From Devosia sp. Leaf420 (lineage in GTDB: Bacteria; Pseudomonadota; Alphaproteobacteria; Rhizobiales; Devosiaceae), in assembly GCF_001425445.1 (NCBI RefSeq), contig NZ_LMQU01000001.1:373221-437220 (forward strand): a stretch of 64,000 bases of DNA, written 5' to 3'. Both the position numbers and the translations under genes were made by a program. Under the pieces are notes generated by a model that did not search any database, was not told the DNA's origin, and worked only from the letters and a program-made list of their open reading frames with translations. Shown piece after piece: positions 16,384 to 26,051 of the stretch. Positions within the stretch are counted from its first letter, which is position 1, and each line of letters begins with the position of its first letter.

Positions 16384-18655
16384 GGCGCGCACTCCTGTCG
16401 ACTTTGCCATCCCATTCGAGGGTCGAAATCATGCTCGCTTCCCGAATGCCAGCCCGCTGGACGGCGGAAAGGCCGGGGCTGCGCTTGAGCGTTGCCAGAA
16501 CATCGGTCAATTGCGCAAGATCGCGGACTTCGATTTCGAAAATCATCTGGTGGAAGTCGGGCGAAATCATCCGCATGACGAGATTGTTGATGTTGGCATC
16601 GCAGGCGGCGATGGCCGAGGAGATTTGGGCGAGGGAGCCGGGCTTATTGACCGATTCCATCGACACCACCGTCGCGTAGAGCTTATCCTCGGTGGCAGCA
16701 ACATCCCAGCGGACGTCGACCCAGGCAAGATCGCCATCGTGCTTTTCGATCAAAGCTTCCGAATGGATCGGATAGACCATGAGCGGAGCCTGCGGCTCCA
16801 GAATACCGACGAGGCGGTCACCTGGCACAACGCCTTCACCCGAAATCGTGACCGGCGTGTGGAAATCGAGCTGCGCCAAGGCGGTCTTGGCTGCGGGGCC
16901 AGCATGCTGACCACCGGGCACTCGGAACTTGAACTGATCGGTCGCGCGAAGCGCAAACCAGCCATCGGCGGTATCGGCGACAGGCAGATCGAGTTTGCGG
17001 CGACGCTTGCGGATGCCTTTTACCTTGGCGAGCGCATTGCCAAGGTCTTCGCTGCCGATCTTCCCTTCGCCGACGGCGATGAGGAATTCGCGCTTGCCGG
17101 ACTGGCCCATCTCGTCGGCGAGCGTCTTTGTTTCGGAATCGTCGAGCATGACGCCTTCACGCTCGAGCATCATGTTGAGCACGTGTTCGCCGAGCGCCAG
17201 AGCACGCTGCATCGAGGATTGACGGACGGCACGGCGAATGGCGGCGCGGGCCTTGCCGGTGGCGGCGATGCCGATCCAATTGCTGGGCGGGCGATGGTTT
17301 TGGTCGCGCAGGATTTCGACTTCGTCGCCTGAGCGGAGCTGGGTAACGAGTGGCAGGATCAGGCCATTGATCTTGGCGCCGACGCAGGTGTCGCCAATGT
17401 CGGTATGGAGCGCATAGGCAAAATCGATGGGCGTTGCGCCGCGTGGCAGAGCAATCAGGCGCCCGCGCGGGGTGAAGCAGAAGACCTGATCCTGAAACAG
17501 TTCAAGCTTGGTGTATTCGAGGAAATCCTCGGCCGAAATGCCCGAGGTCAGGTGGCTGATCGACTGACGCAGCGAGCCATAGGCATGGGATTCGTTTTCG
17601 ATGCGGGTCAGGTTGGCCGAAGCGCCATCCTTGTAAAGCGCATGTGCCGCGATGCCGAATTCGGCGATACGGTCCATTTCCTCGGTGCGGATTTGCAGCT
17701 CGACGCGCTGGCGGCTGGGGCCAACGATCGTCGTATGAATGGAGCGATAATCATTGTGCTTGGGGACAGAGATATAGTCCTTGAACCGCCCCGGCACGAC
17801 CTTCCAGGTGGTGTGGACGAGCCCCACGGTGCGGTAGCACTGCTCCACGGAATTGACGATGACGCGGAAGCCGATCATGTCAGAGAGCTGTTCGAGCGCG
17901 ATCGACTTTCGCTGTATCTTGGCAAAGATGGAATAGGGCGACTTGACCCGCGCCTTGACGCGAGTCGCGATCCCCTCGGCAGCAAGGCGCTCGGTTAGCT
18001 CGCGCGTGATGGTGTCGATGGCTTCCTTGTTCTCGGCCTGCAGAAAATCGAGGCGCTCGATGATCGCCTTGTAGTGGTCGGGCTGGAGAATGCGGAAGCT
18101 GAGATCTTCGAGCTCATTGCGCATATCCTGCATACCCATGCGACCGGCAAGCGGGGCATAGATATCCATGGTTTCCTGCGCGATACGCTGCTGCTTGTCG
18201 GCACGCATATATTGCAGGGTGCGCATATTGTGCAGGCGATCGGCAAGCTTCACCAGGAGAACGCGGACGTCCTGGCTGATGGCGAGCAGAAGCTTGCGCA
18301 GGTTTTCAGCCTGCGCCTCTTCGCGGCTAACGAGATTGAGGCGCTCGATCTTGGTCAGGCCATCGACGATGGTCGCGATCTCGCCGCCAAAGATCTGGTC
18401 GATTTCGGCGCGTGTCGCGTCGGTATCCTCGACCGTATCATGCAGAAGACCAACAGCGATCGAGGCATCATCGAGCTTGAGTTCGGTGAGGATGGCCGCG
18501 ACTTCGAGGGGATGGTTGAAGTAAGGGTCGCCGGAGGCGCGCTTTTGCGAGCCATGCTTTTGCATGGCGTAAACATAGGCCTTATTCAACAACTGCTCGT
18601 CGGCGTTCGGGTTATAGGCCTGAACGCGTTCGACGAGTTCATACTGACGCATCAT
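16370..18655 (-). CDS. rsh: Bifunctional (p)ppGpp synthetase/hydrolase RelA/SpoT homologue
   Basis: 761 residues. It makes and degrades (p)ppGpp for the stringent response. Domain order: HD hydrolase with [20 protein letters not shown] and [13 protein letters not shown] (residues 25-200), synthetase with [19 protein letters not shown] (about 240-370), TGS domain with [20 protein letters not shown] (about 390-450), then a C-terminal ACT domain. The HD motif looks intact, so both activities are expected. The start is [11 protein letters not shown]. It lies downstream of rpoZ on the same strand. Confidence 0.95.
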   Translation of the reverse strand: MMRQYELVERVQAYNPNADEQLLNKAYVYAMQKHGSQKRASGDPYFNHPLEVAAILTELKLDDASIAVGLLHDTVEDTDATRAEIDQIFGGEIATIVDGLTKIERLNLVSREEAQAENLRKLLLAISQDVRVLLVKLADRLHNMRTLQYMRADKQQRIAQETMDIYAPLAGRMGMQDMRNELEDLSFRILQPDHYKAIIERLDFLQAENKEAIDTITRELTERLAAEGIATRVKARVKSPYSIFAKIQRKSIALEQLSDMIGFRVIVNSVEQCYRTVGLVHTTWKVVPGRFKDYISVPKHNDYRSIHTTIVGPSRQRVELQIRTEEMDRIAEFGIAAHALYKDGASANLTRIENESHAYGSLRQSISHLTSGISAEDFLEYTKLELFQDQVFCFTPRGRLIALPRGATPIDFAYALHTDIGDTCVGAKINGLILPLVTQLRSGDEVEILRDQNHRPPSNWIGIAATGKARAAIRRAVRQSSMQRALALGEHVLNMMLEREGVMLDDSETKTLADEMGQSGKREFLIAVGEGKIGSEDLGNALAKVKGIRKRRRKLDLPVADTADGWFALRATDQFKFRVPGGQHAGPAAKTALAQLDFHTPVTISGEGVVPGDRLVGILEPQAPLMVYPIHSEALIEKHDGDLAWVDVRWDVAATEDKLYATVVSMESVNKPGSLAQISSAIAACDANINNLVMRMISPDFHQMIFEIEVRDLAQLTDVLATLKRSPGLSAVQRAGIREASMISTLEWDGKVDRSARRDER

Positions 18656-18745
18656 GGAAGTCGCCGCTCTCGGAAGATTCCATACTTAGCGCGTTGAATG
18701 GAAATGGGAAGGGCGCGCGTGAAGTATGTGGTCATGATGGCGGTA

Positions 18746-18785
18746 GACCCCCGCCTAGCCCCCCCCCCTGGCAGGGAGAGGGATC
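18746..18785. repeat. Half copy of family B palindromic repeat with a C10 tract
   Basis: CCCCCGCCTAGCC runs into ten consecutive cytosines (18759-18768) and TGGCAGGGAGAGGG, matching one arm of the 15670-15781 element. The C-tract is a likely site of length variation between isolates. The rest of the 18656-18903 gap holds only the rpoZ terminator. Confidence 0.6.
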
Positions 18786-18852
18786 GAACGGTGGCCCAAT
18801 AACAACTGAGTCAAACGCGACCAAGTGAGAGCTCAGTGCCCGCTAAAACAAA

Positions 18853-18878
18853 ACACCCCCAGCTCACGCCGAGGGTGT
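18853..18878 (-). terminator. Intrinsic terminator of rpoZ
   Basis: ACACCC (18853-18858) pairs with GGGTGT (18873-18878). On the minus strand the hairpin is followed by TTTGTTTTAG, about 25 bases past the rpoZ stop. Read-through to rsh may still occur. Confidence 0.55.
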
Positions 18879-18903
18879 CGTAAATTCAATAAAAGCAGAA
18901 AAC

Positions 18904-19272
18904 TTAGTCGTCGCGACGTTCTGGCGGCGCAAGGCTCTCGATGCCGCGGAGAAGTTCTTCTTCGCTGATCGTGTCGAAATTCATCGAGTCATCGTCGCCC
19001 GAGCCTTCGAGCAGCGGAGCGGCATGGCTTTCGGGTTCGTCGACTTCGACATACTTCTGCAGCGAGTGGATCAGGTCCTCGTGCAGATCATCAGGAGATA
19101 TAGTGCCATCGCCGATTTCACGCAGCGCAACGACAGGATTCTTGTCGTTGTCGCGCGAGACGGTGATCTGAGCGCCGGAGGAAATCATGCGCGCACGATG
19201 AGCGGCCATGAGGACGAGGTCGAAGCGATTGTCGACCTTCTCGATGCAGTCTTCAACGGTGACGCGTGCCAC
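18904..19272 (-). CDS. rpoZ: RNA polymerase omega subunit
   Basis: 122 residues. Omega aids RNA polymerase assembly and ppGpp sensing. The conserved core is [20 protein letters not shown], then [12 protein letters not shown] and NPVVALREI, with an acidic C-terminal tail usual in rhizobia. The start is GTG at 19272 (MARVTVED), with GGAGA five bases upstream; an upstream TTG would swallow that ribosome site. Its position just before rsh is the usual synteny. Confidence 0.93.
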   Translation of the reverse strand: MARVTVEDCIEKVDNRFDLVLMAAHRARMISSGAQITVSRDNDKNPVVALREIGDGTISPDDLHEDLIHSLQKYVEVDEPESHAAPLLEGSGDDDSMNFDTISEEELLRGIESLAPPERRDD

Positions 19273-19487
19273 GAACGTCTCCAAACTTGTGGGGATGAAC
19301 CGTCCGCATACACCAGGTTAACGCTGCTGGCAAGGGTAACGGGCATAGCCCGCTTGCATTGTTTCTCACCGAAAAATATATGAGGCCGATAATTAAACCT
19401 GGATTACCCTGCGCCCTGGCCTAAAACAGCTGCTGCGCCGTCGTATTTTCAAGACCATGTATTTTTTCATTTGGGGACATTCAAATC

Positions 19488-20039
19488 ATGACCGTAGATC
19501 CGCGGGAGAAAATTGCGCTCTTCATTGACGGTGCCAATCTCTATGCGACATCCAAGGCGATCGGCATCGATATCGACTATCGCAAGCTTCTCACGGAATT
19601 CGGCAGCAAGGCCTATATGCTGCGCGCCAACTATTATACGGCGCTTGTGGAAGATCAGGAATATTCCTCGATCCGGCCGCTGATCGATTGGCTCGACTAT
19701 AACGGCTATACCGTTGTCACCAAGCCTGCCAAAGAGTTCACCGACGCTCTCGGCCGCCGCAAGATCAAGGGCAATATGGACATCGAACTCTGCGTCGATG
19801 CGCTGGAACTGTCCCCATTCTTCGATCACCTCATCCTCTTTTCAGGCGACGGCGATTTTACCGCTCTCGTGGCTGCCCTGCAGCGCAAGGGCAAGCGAGT
19901 GACGGTTGTCTCGACGCTGACAACGTCCACGCCGATGATCTCGGACGATCTGCGCCGGCAGGCCGACTTTTTCCTCGATGTCGCTGACCTGGCAAAGACC
20001 GTTGGCCGGCCGCAGGTGCAGAGGCCGGTTGAGGTTTGA
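19488..20039 (+). CDS. NYN-domain (LabA/PIN-like) putative ribonuclease
   Basis: 183 residues. The NYN fold is shown by IALFIDGANLYATSK, then KGNMDIELCVDALEL and LFSGDGDFTALVAAL, which place the conserved acidic residues of PIN-like nucleases, followed by RRQADFFLDVADL. A role in RNA cleavage is likely from the family; the target is unknown. It is transcribed alone, divergent from rpoZ, with a T-rich leader. Confidence 0.85.
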   Translation: MTVDPREKIALFIDGANLYATSKAIGIDIDYRKLLTEFGSKAYMLRANYYTALVEDQEYSSIRPLIDWLDYNGYTVVTKPAKEFTDALGRRKIKGNMDIELCVDALELSPFFDHLILFSGDGDFTALVAALQRKGKRVTVVSTLTTSTPMISDDLRRQADFFLDVADLAKTVGRPQVQRPVEV

Positions 20040-20207
20040 GCCTCTTCAGAGGCAACAATTCCCTCTTCGCGTCTTAATGCTGATGCGCATGTCCACTCGT
20101 CACCATCTCATTCCGAGCAAGCGAGAATTCGATTTGAAACAGAGATCCCCGCTTTCGCCGAGATGACACGGTGTTTAACGATATTGAGACGTGCAGACGG
20201 TAGCAGC

Positions 20208-20708
20208 CTAACCGCGCCCGCCTTCTTTCATGATGCGTGACTTGTCCCGATTCCAGTCGCGATTCCTTTCGGTTTCGCGCTTGTCATAGTTCTTCTTGCC
20301 CTTGCCGATGCCAATCAGAAGCTTGGCGCGCCCTTGGTCGTTGAAGAATAGCTGTAGCGGCACGATGGTGTTGCCAGCGCGCGAAACTTCGGTTTCGAGG
20401 TGTGCCAACTGCTTTTTGGAAACCAGCAGCTTACGCGGGCGCTTTTCAACGTGGTTGAAGCGGTTGGCCTGCAGATATTCGGGGATGTGGCAATTGATGA
20501 GCCACAGTTCACCCTTTTCCGGCGACGCATAAGACTCGGTGATCTGCGCCTTACCCAAGCGGAGCGACTTAACCTCGGTGCCCGTTAGCACGAGACCCGC
20601 TTCCATCGTTTCACCAATGGCGTAATCGTAGCGCGAGCGGCGGTTTTCAGCCACGAGGCCGTGGCTGATCACACCGTTTTTCTTCTTGTCGTTCTTTGCC
20701 TGTACCAT
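20208..20708 (-). CDS. smpB: SsrA-binding protein SmpB
   Basis: 166 residues; binds tmRNA for rescue of stalled ribosomes. Motifs: [57 protein letters not shown], and a basic C-terminal tail ([20 protein letters not shown]) that enters the ribosome. The start lies 6 bases after the dapA stop, so the two genes form an operon. The tmRNA gene is not in this window. Confidence 0.95.
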   Translation of the reverse strand: MVQAKNDKKKNGVISHGLVAENRRSRYDYAIGETMEAGLVLTGTEVKSLRLGKAQITESYASPEKGELWLINCHIPEYLQANRFNHVEKRPRKLLVSKKQLAHLETEVSRAGNTIVPLQLFFNDQGRAKLLIGIGKGKKNYDKRETERNRDWNRDKSRIMKEGGRG

Positions 20709-20714
20709 GAGGGC

Positions 20715-21590
20715 TTAGATAAGTCCTGCATGGGCAATTGCAAAGTCCATCGCGTCCTGCGTTGGCTTGCTGATGGGGGTCAAAGGCAGGCGCATTTCAT
20801 TCGCGCAAAGATTTAAGCGATTTGCCACATACTTTGCCGGAGCGGGATTGGGCTCCATGAAAAGGTCCTTGTGAAGATAGGACAGCTTTTCATTAATGGC
20901 GCGCGCAGCCTTGAAATCGCCAGCCAACGAAAATTCCTGCATCTGCGAACAAAGACGCGGCGCAACATTGGCGGTGACCGAAATGCAGCCATTGCCGCCA
21001 TGAGCATTGAAACCGAGCGCGGTGCTGTCATCCCCCGAGAGGAGGATGAAATCCTCGCCGAGCTTGACACGCTCCATCGTCGCTCGCTCCAGACTGCCCG
21101 TCGCATCTTTGACGCCGATAATGTTGGAATGCGCATCGCGCAGACGAACGATGGTGTCGACGTTCAGGTCTACGACCGTGCGCCCTGGCACACTGTAAAG
21201 GATGACCGGGATGCCGATGGCCTTGGCCACGGCCGAAAAATGCTGGAAGAGGCCTTCCTGGTTGGGCTTATTATAATAAGGCACGACAGACAGCACGGCA
21301 TCAGCGCCGCACTTTTCCGCAAAGCGGGCGAGATCGACCGCTTCCGCGGTCGAATTGGAGCCGGCGCCGGCAACGACCGGCACGCGCTTGTTAGCGACTT
21401 CGACGCAGATTTCGACGACACGACGATGTTCTTCATGGCTTACGGTCGGGCTTTCGCCCGTCGTGCCGACGGGAACGAGGCCATGCGTGCCTTCGGCAAT
21501 CTGCCACTCGACAAAGCTGGCGAAGGCTTTCTCATCCACAACCCCATCACGGAGTGGAGTGATGAGCGCCGTAATCGAACCTCGCAGCAT
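20715..21590 (-). CDS. dapA: 4-Hydroxy-tetrahydrodipicolinate synthase
   Basis: 291 residues; condenses pyruvate and aspartate semialdehyde in the lysine/diaminopimelate pathway (EC 4.3.3.7). Motifs: PVGTTGESPTVSHEEH, VVPYYNKPNQEGLFQHF, the tyrosine region YSVPGRTVVDLN and the Schiff-base lysine in GVKDATG. The start MLRGSITALITPLRDG fits the family length and follows GAGGA; an upstream extension is discarded. The 225-base region to the divergent hydrolase holds both promoters. Confidence 0.95.
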   Translation of the reverse strand: MLRGSITALITPLRDGVVDEKAFASFVEWQIAEGTHGLVPVGTTGESPTVSHEEHRRVVEICVEVANKRVPVVAGAGSNSTAEAVDLARFAEKCGADAVLSVVPYYNKPNQEGLFQHFSAVAKAIGIPVILYSVPGRTVVDLNVDTIVRLRDAHSNIIGVKDATGSLERATMERVKLGEDFILLSGDDSTALGFNAHGGNGCISVTANVAPRLCSQMQEFSLAGDFKAARAINEKLSYLHKDLFMEPNPAPAKYVANRLNLCANEMRLPLTPISKPTQDAMDFAIAHAGLI

Positions 21591-21814
21591 TTTGTCGGTA
21601 TTCCTCAAATTGCCCGGCCAATCCGGGTCTTTCGCAGAAAGAGGCGTGCAGTTACCTCTCAGGACGCGCACCATACTTTCTGTTTCGCTGTGTCACAAGG
21701 CGCATGGCGGCGGTGTTTTAGCCATCCTAAAAAGCTGCTGCGCAAATGCATCAGCGACTTGCACGAGCGGTGTGAGCGGGCGCAAATGCGCCAGGTGTCG
21801 AAGAGGAGGTTGCA

Positions 21815-22756
21815 TTGGCAAGGAAACGAGTGATCCCGGCAGAACACAAGCCTTTTGCGGCATTTCCGGTTCGACTTATCGAAACTCGCGCGGCGGGCAT
21901 CCATGCGGCTGTGCATGTCAGTGGTTCGCTTTCAAACACCGCCATGCCGCTTGTCTGTCTGCCTGGCCTCCAGCGCAACATGAGCGACTTCACAGACTTC
22001 ACCAGCTACTTCAATCGCGCCGCTGACAACGCGCGTGCGCTCGTTTTGATCGACCTTCCAGGCCGCGGTCGGGCAGACGACAGGGCAAAAGCCGACGATT
22101 ACAGCACTTTGGCCGATGCCAGAGACGTGGCCGATATTCTCGCCGCGCTTGGAATTCCGCGGGCGATTTTTCTGGGTCAGGGGCAAGGCGGGCATGTCGT
22201 TCTATCGCTGGCCGCTCAGCATCCCCTGCTGATCGGCGGCGTGGTGCTGCTCGATTCTGGGCCTATGGTCGATTCTCGCGGAATCGTGCGACTTCGAAAC
22301 AATCTCGCGCATCTTTCTGCGCTGAAGGGTAGCGGGCGCGTGGCATCTGGATTTCGGCGGATGCTCGCGGGCGATTATCCCGAGCTTGCCGAGGATGCCC
22401 TCGACGCGCTCGCCCTGCGTAGCCATTTCATCGACAAGCGTGGGCGCGCTCGACCACTGTTCGACGAAAAGCTCATGTCGCCGCTTGATACCATCGGCGT
22501 CGACGACGTTCTGACGCCGCACTGGCCTCTGTTCGACGCACTGGCTTCAGTGCCGCTGATGCTTCTCCGGACGCAACTCACCGACCAGTTGCGGCGCGAA
22601 ACCTATGACGAAATGGTTCGACGCCGCCCCGATGCGCTGGCATTGACGATCGCCGGCCAAGGGTCCCCTGCCCTGTTCGATCAGCACGAAGAAATCGAGG
22701 CAGTGCTGCGCTTCATCACTGATGTGACGGCCATCAAAAAGAAGCGCGCCGCCTGA
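21815..22756 (+). CDS. Alpha/beta-hydrolase fold protein, apparently without catalytic Ser and His
   Basis: 313 residues. The TTG at 21815 is the start because AGAGGAGG lies 6 bases upstream. The fold is clear: VCLPGLQRNMSDFTDFTSYF (oxyanion-loop region), LVLIDLPGRGRADD, then the nucleophile-elbow position at residues 119-129. There the usual GxSxG reads GQGQG, with Gly123 in place of Ser. Near the C-terminus the usual GxGH position reads GQGS (Ser284). It is probably a pseudo-enzyme or has a different mechanism. It abuts the convergent OmpA-like gene with no gap. Confidence 0.8.
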   Translation: MARKRVIPAEHKPFAAFPVRLIETRAAGIHAAVHVSGSLSNTAMPLVCLPGLQRNMSDFTDFTSYFNRAADNARALVLIDLPGRGRADDRAKADDYSTLADARDVADILAALGIPRAIFLGQGQGGHVVLSLAAQHPLLIGGVVLLDSGPMVDSRGIVRLRNNLAHLSALKGSGRVASGFRRMLAGDYPELAEDALDALALRSHFIDKRGRARPLFDEKLMSPLDTIGVDDVLTPHWPLFDALASVPLMLLRTQLTDQLRRETYDEMVRRRPDALALTIAGQGSPALFDQHEEIEAVLRFITDVTAIKKKRAA

Positions 22757-24457
22757 TCACTGCGGCTGGCGTACGGATACCACGATGCGCCGGTTTTGAG
22801 CTTTGCCGGCCTGAGTATCGTTATCGGCAACAGGCTGCGCGTCACCGTAGCCGATGGCGTAAAGCCGGCTCGCATCGACACCCAAAGCAATCAGGGCATT
22901 AATGACGGCTTCAGCGCGCGAGACGGACAGCGCCAAATTAGCGGACGCCACACCGTCGGAGTCCGTATGGCCGGCTACGTCGAGCGCTGCGCTGGGACAC
23001 TGGTTGGCGGCAGTGGCCATCGCTTGAAGGATGACGTCAGTTCCTTCAGCGAGCACAGCCGCACCGGATTTGAACAGGATGCCGTTTTGCGCGGACAATT
23101 GGCTGAGCGACGCGCTGCAAGCCGCTATGTCGTCTGCATTCGAGACGGGCGGCGTCGTTGGAGCGACTGAGGTTGCGACCTCAACTTCCGGGATCGCGGG
23201 GATTGCTTCAGCAATTGCGGTTGGCGTACTCGCTTCGGCATCAGCGGGTACAGGCTGTTCTGCCGGGGCATCCAAAACTTGCGTTGCCACGCTGGATTCT
23301 GCTGGAGCACTCACTTCTATGGTCCAGCCATCAAAGGCGGCCAACGATTGTGTGATTTGCTGACCCGCTTCCGAGCTATCGCCGTCACCGACGATCGACC
23401 ACTTGCCGATTTCGTAAGAAACCGTGCCCGCATTCAGCAATGTCAGTGCGTCAGCAGCCGCGAGCGCCTCGGTGATGAAACCCTGGGGTGCATTATTGGC
23501 GATGGAGGCTTCGTCCTGAAGTTGATTTCCAAGACGGAGCGCGACGACGCGCTTGAAGGCTTCTGTTGGGACCGCACCTGTCATTATGATCGCGCCGGTG
23601 TCGCTTTTCTTAAGCCGCCAGTTGAATGCAGCCGCTTCAGGCGCAGGGTCACTTAGGGCAAGGCTCCAGCCGCCTTCTGCCATTCGATCATCGGAGAAGC
23701 TGATTCGTATGGCGTTCGCATCGGCGGCGCTTTTGGGCGTGCCAGAAATAAGCCACGAGCCGCCTTCGAGCTTCACCTCACCCGTTTGAAGCCGATCAAG
23801 GAGGGAGAGCGCCTCATCGACAGCGCGTTCGAAATTGACAGGTTCACCCGAGGCGAAGCGGAGCGTTGAACTGGATCGCGGTCCGACGGCAGCAAGAACG
23901 CGCTGTTCGAAACTAGGCTGCGGCACGAATCCGGAGGCGACAAATGACCCATTTCCTTGCTTGCGCAAGCTGAAGGTATAGTTTTTTTCGAGAGGAGCGG
24001 TGACTTCGGACTTCGCAAGGATCAAGCCTGACGGCGGCTTTGGCGCCTGCGGTTCTGTCAGACCCCAAAAGTCCGCTTGAGTGGCAGCAGTGCCGCTGAT
24101 GGTTATGACATCGCCGCGGAGGGCAAAACGCCCCTCGCTCATACGCTCGAGTGCCGAGAGACCAAAAGCAACTGCGGCGTCGTAGCTGGCTGGTGCACCG
24201 CTACCAAGTTTCAAGAATGATACATCGGCCGACGGAGTTTCAGCAAAATTGGTGCGGGCAGCGTCGCTTGGAGCATATCCATCGAAAACAAGTATTCCGT
24301 TTGGCTGTCGAGAAATGCTGACCCAATAGTCCTGAACGACCGGCGGAGGAACAGTCACCACCGAAGACTGCGCGACAACAGGCGCCGCAGCCACAGCAAG
24401 AGCAAAACCGAGCGTAAGGAAGCTAGGCGCCGCGAGGTGACGGATTTTGCTCTTCAT
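22757..24457 (-). CDS. OmpA-family outer-membrane protein with three internal repeats
   Basis: 566 residues. A signal peptide (residues 1-29, ending VVAQ) is followed by three degenerate repeats of about 90 residues at 44-128, 160-250 and 279-370. They share a G-x(3)-x-x-G-x-x-P opening (GILVFDGYAPS, GSFVASGFVPQ, GAIIMTGAVPT) and a closing I/L-S/V-G segment. An Ala/Pro/Glu-rich linker leads to a C-terminal OmpA peptidoglycan-binding domain (LFKSGAAVLAEG, DVAGHTDSDG, AQNRRIVVSV). It is probably anchored between outer membrane and peptidoglycan; the ligand of the repeats is unknown. Confidence 0.85.
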   Translation of the reverse strand: MKSKIRHLAAPSFLTLGFALAVAAAPVVAQSSVVTVPPPVVQDYWVSISRQPNGILVFDGYAPSDAARTNFAETPSADVSFLKLGSGAPASYDAAVAFGLSALERMSEGRFALRGDVITISGTAATQADFWGLTEPQAPKPPSGLILAKSEVTAPLEKNYTFSLRKQGNGSFVASGFVPQPSFEQRVLAAVGPRSSSTLRFASGEPVNFERAVDEALSLLDRLQTGEVKLEGGSWLISGTPKSAADANAIRISFSDDRMAEGGWSLALSDPAPEAAAFNWRLKKSDTGAIIMTGAVPTEAFKRVVALRLGNQLQDEASIANNAPQGFITEALAAADALTLLNAGTVSYEIGKWSIVGDGDSSEAGQQITQSLAAFDGWTIEVSAPAESSVATQVLDAPAEQPVPADAEASTPTAIAEAIPAIPEVEVATSVAPTTPPVSNADDIAACSASLSQLSAQNGILFKSGAAVLAEGTDVILQAMATAANQCPSAALDVAGHTDSDGVASANLALSVSRAEAVINALIALGVDASRLYAIGYGDAQPVADNDTQAGKAQNRRIVVSVRQPQ

Positions 24458-24554
24458 GACGATTCCAATGAGTGACGCAACTGCCTGACGCTAAATCAAT
24501 TACCCGCCCGGAAAAAGGCAGCGATCGGCAAAAACGCAGACTTTCAAAAGCAGA

Positions 24555-24580
24555 AAGGCCCGGCTTGCGCCGGGCCTTTC
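24555..24580 (-). terminator. Intrinsic terminator of the porin gene
   Basis: A perfect 10-base stem AAAGGCCCGG / CCGGGCCTTT with the loop CTTGCG. On the minus strand it ends TTTCTGCTTTTG, 22 bases past the porin stop. Confidence 0.85.
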
Positions 24581-24602
24581 CAATTGGAAACCGAGACTTC
24601 GA

Positions 24603-26051
24603 TTATTCGAAGGACTTGGCAGCCTTGAAGGTGACCTTGTAGGCCGATTCCGAGTTGAGTTCGCCCTTGACGGACGAGGTGAAACCGCCGCCTGGAGCCC
24701 AAGCGAGTTCAGCCGAACCGTAGAACACGTTGTCGTTCTGGAAAGCAGCGCTGTCTGCGATGGCGTTACCGAAGTAACCGCCAACTTCACCCGTGACCTT
24801 GATGGTCTGCGTGACAGCAGCAACGATCTGAGCAGCAACCTGCCAAGTCGAAGCGTCGTTCACTGCGCCACCAACGTCGTCGAAGAAGTAACGAGCGCCG
24901 AGGTTGATATCAACGCCTTCAGAAACGTTCACACCGATCGAGCCACCAACACCGTAGTCGGTGTAGTTGCCAGCAGCTGAGTTGTTGACGTTGGCGATTT
25001 CACCCGAGAGAGCGATCTTAAACAGGTCGAAGGTGCCTTCGGCGCTGACGAGTGCGTTCAGGACGTCAGCAGTCGAGAACTTGAAGTTATCCCAGTATGA
25101 AACCGCACCACGAACCTTGAAGGCGTCGAAGGTGCCGGTTGCGCCAGCGTGGATAGCCCACGATTCGACGTTGCCGTCGAGGATACCAAAAGCAGCGCCA
25201 GTAACGTGAGCGGTGAGGCCTTCACCAGCGTACGAAACAACACCAACCAGAGTACCAGCAGCGGACGACGAATTGGTACCGGCAACTGCATTGTCACCGA
25301 CAGCACCCGGACGGCTGCCGAGGTTTTCGAGACCAACACCAACGTTCACGCCGTTGCCGAGATCGGAAACGACCTGGATTACGTGGCCGCCGAGACCATC
25401 GTAGTCACCGTCGATACCGACGCCGTCGCCGTCAATGGCGTCGGAGTTGAACAGCTTGAGGTAGTTGAATGGAGCGTCGTCGCCGAGGTTCGCGATCGAA
25501 CCCTTCTTACCAGCCATGATTACAGTGGTGTCACCGACGGAAACATAAGCTTCGTCGATCGAGAACGGCTGGGTATCGCCGTTAACAACGCGACCTGGGG
25601 TGAAACCAGCAGGAACGGCATTTGCGCGGTTCGACTGACCTTCGTTCCAGTTCTGGTAACGCTCAACAGCCTTGAGCTTGATAACGGCCTTAGCAGGACC
25701 GAAATCGGAGTCGGCGGTACCAACGGCCTTGAGCCAGGTCTCAACCTTCGATTCCCAGTCGTTGTCATAGGTCACGCCACCAACGGTAACGCTACCAGCG
25801 TCGGCAATATTGCGAGCACCGTCAAAGGTACCGGCAACGCGGGATTCCGTATTCCAGTCGCCCCACATGAATTCATAGGTCACGCCGCCGGAGAGCTGCA
25901 GGCAGTTGGTGTCGGACGAGATGGTCAGGCCCGAAAGACCGAGAGCGTCGCAGACGTCCAGCGAGGTGAGGACGCCCAGATCGGCGGCAAAGCCAGCGGT
26001 CGAGAGACCAGCGGCGGCAACAGAACCGAGGATAAGGCTCTTGAGTTTCAT
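24603..26051 (-). CDS. Porin, alphaproteobacterial Porin_2 type
   Basis: 482 residues. The signal peptide MKLKSLILGSVAAAGLSTAG ends FAAD. The mature start contains the Porin_2 hallmark: a Cys (DVCDALG), a second Cys (TNCLQLSGGVTYEF), then alternating beta-strand sequence to a C-terminal aromatic (KAAKSFE). It should form a general diffusion trimer in the outer membrane. GGAGG 7 bases upstream fixes the ATG. Codon use is strongly biased and the gene has its own strong terminator, as expected for an abundant protein. Confidence 0.9.
   Translation of the reverse strand: MKLKSLILGSVAAAGLSTAGFAADLGVLTSLDVCDALGLSGLTISSDTNCLQLSGGVTYEFMWGDWNTESRVAGTFDGARNIADAGSVTVGGVTYDNDWESKVETWLKAVGTADSDFGPAKAVIKLKAVERYQNWNEGQSNRANAVPAGFTPGRVVNGDTQPFSIDEAYVSVGDTTVIMAGKKGSIANLGDDAPFNYLKLFNSDAIDGDGVGIDGDYDGLGGHVIQVVSDLGNGVNVGVGLENLGSRPGAVGDNAVAGTNSSSAAGTLVGVVSYAGEGLTAHVTGAAFGILDGNVESWAIHAGATGTFDAFKVRGAVSYWDNFKFSTADVLNALVSAEGTFDLFKIALSGEIANVNNSAAGNYTDYGVGGSIGVNVSEGVDINLGARYFFDDVGGAVNDASTWQVAAQIVAAVTQTIKVTGEVGGYFGNAIADSAAFQNDNVFYGSAELAWAPGGGFTSSVKGELNSESAYKVTFKAAKSFE

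Noticed and set aside
20120..20170. Possible family A repeat downstream of the NYN gene
   Set aside because: Only a fragment (GATCCCCGCTTTCGCCGAGATGACAC) resembles one arm, with several mismatches and no partner arm, so I did not list it as an element.
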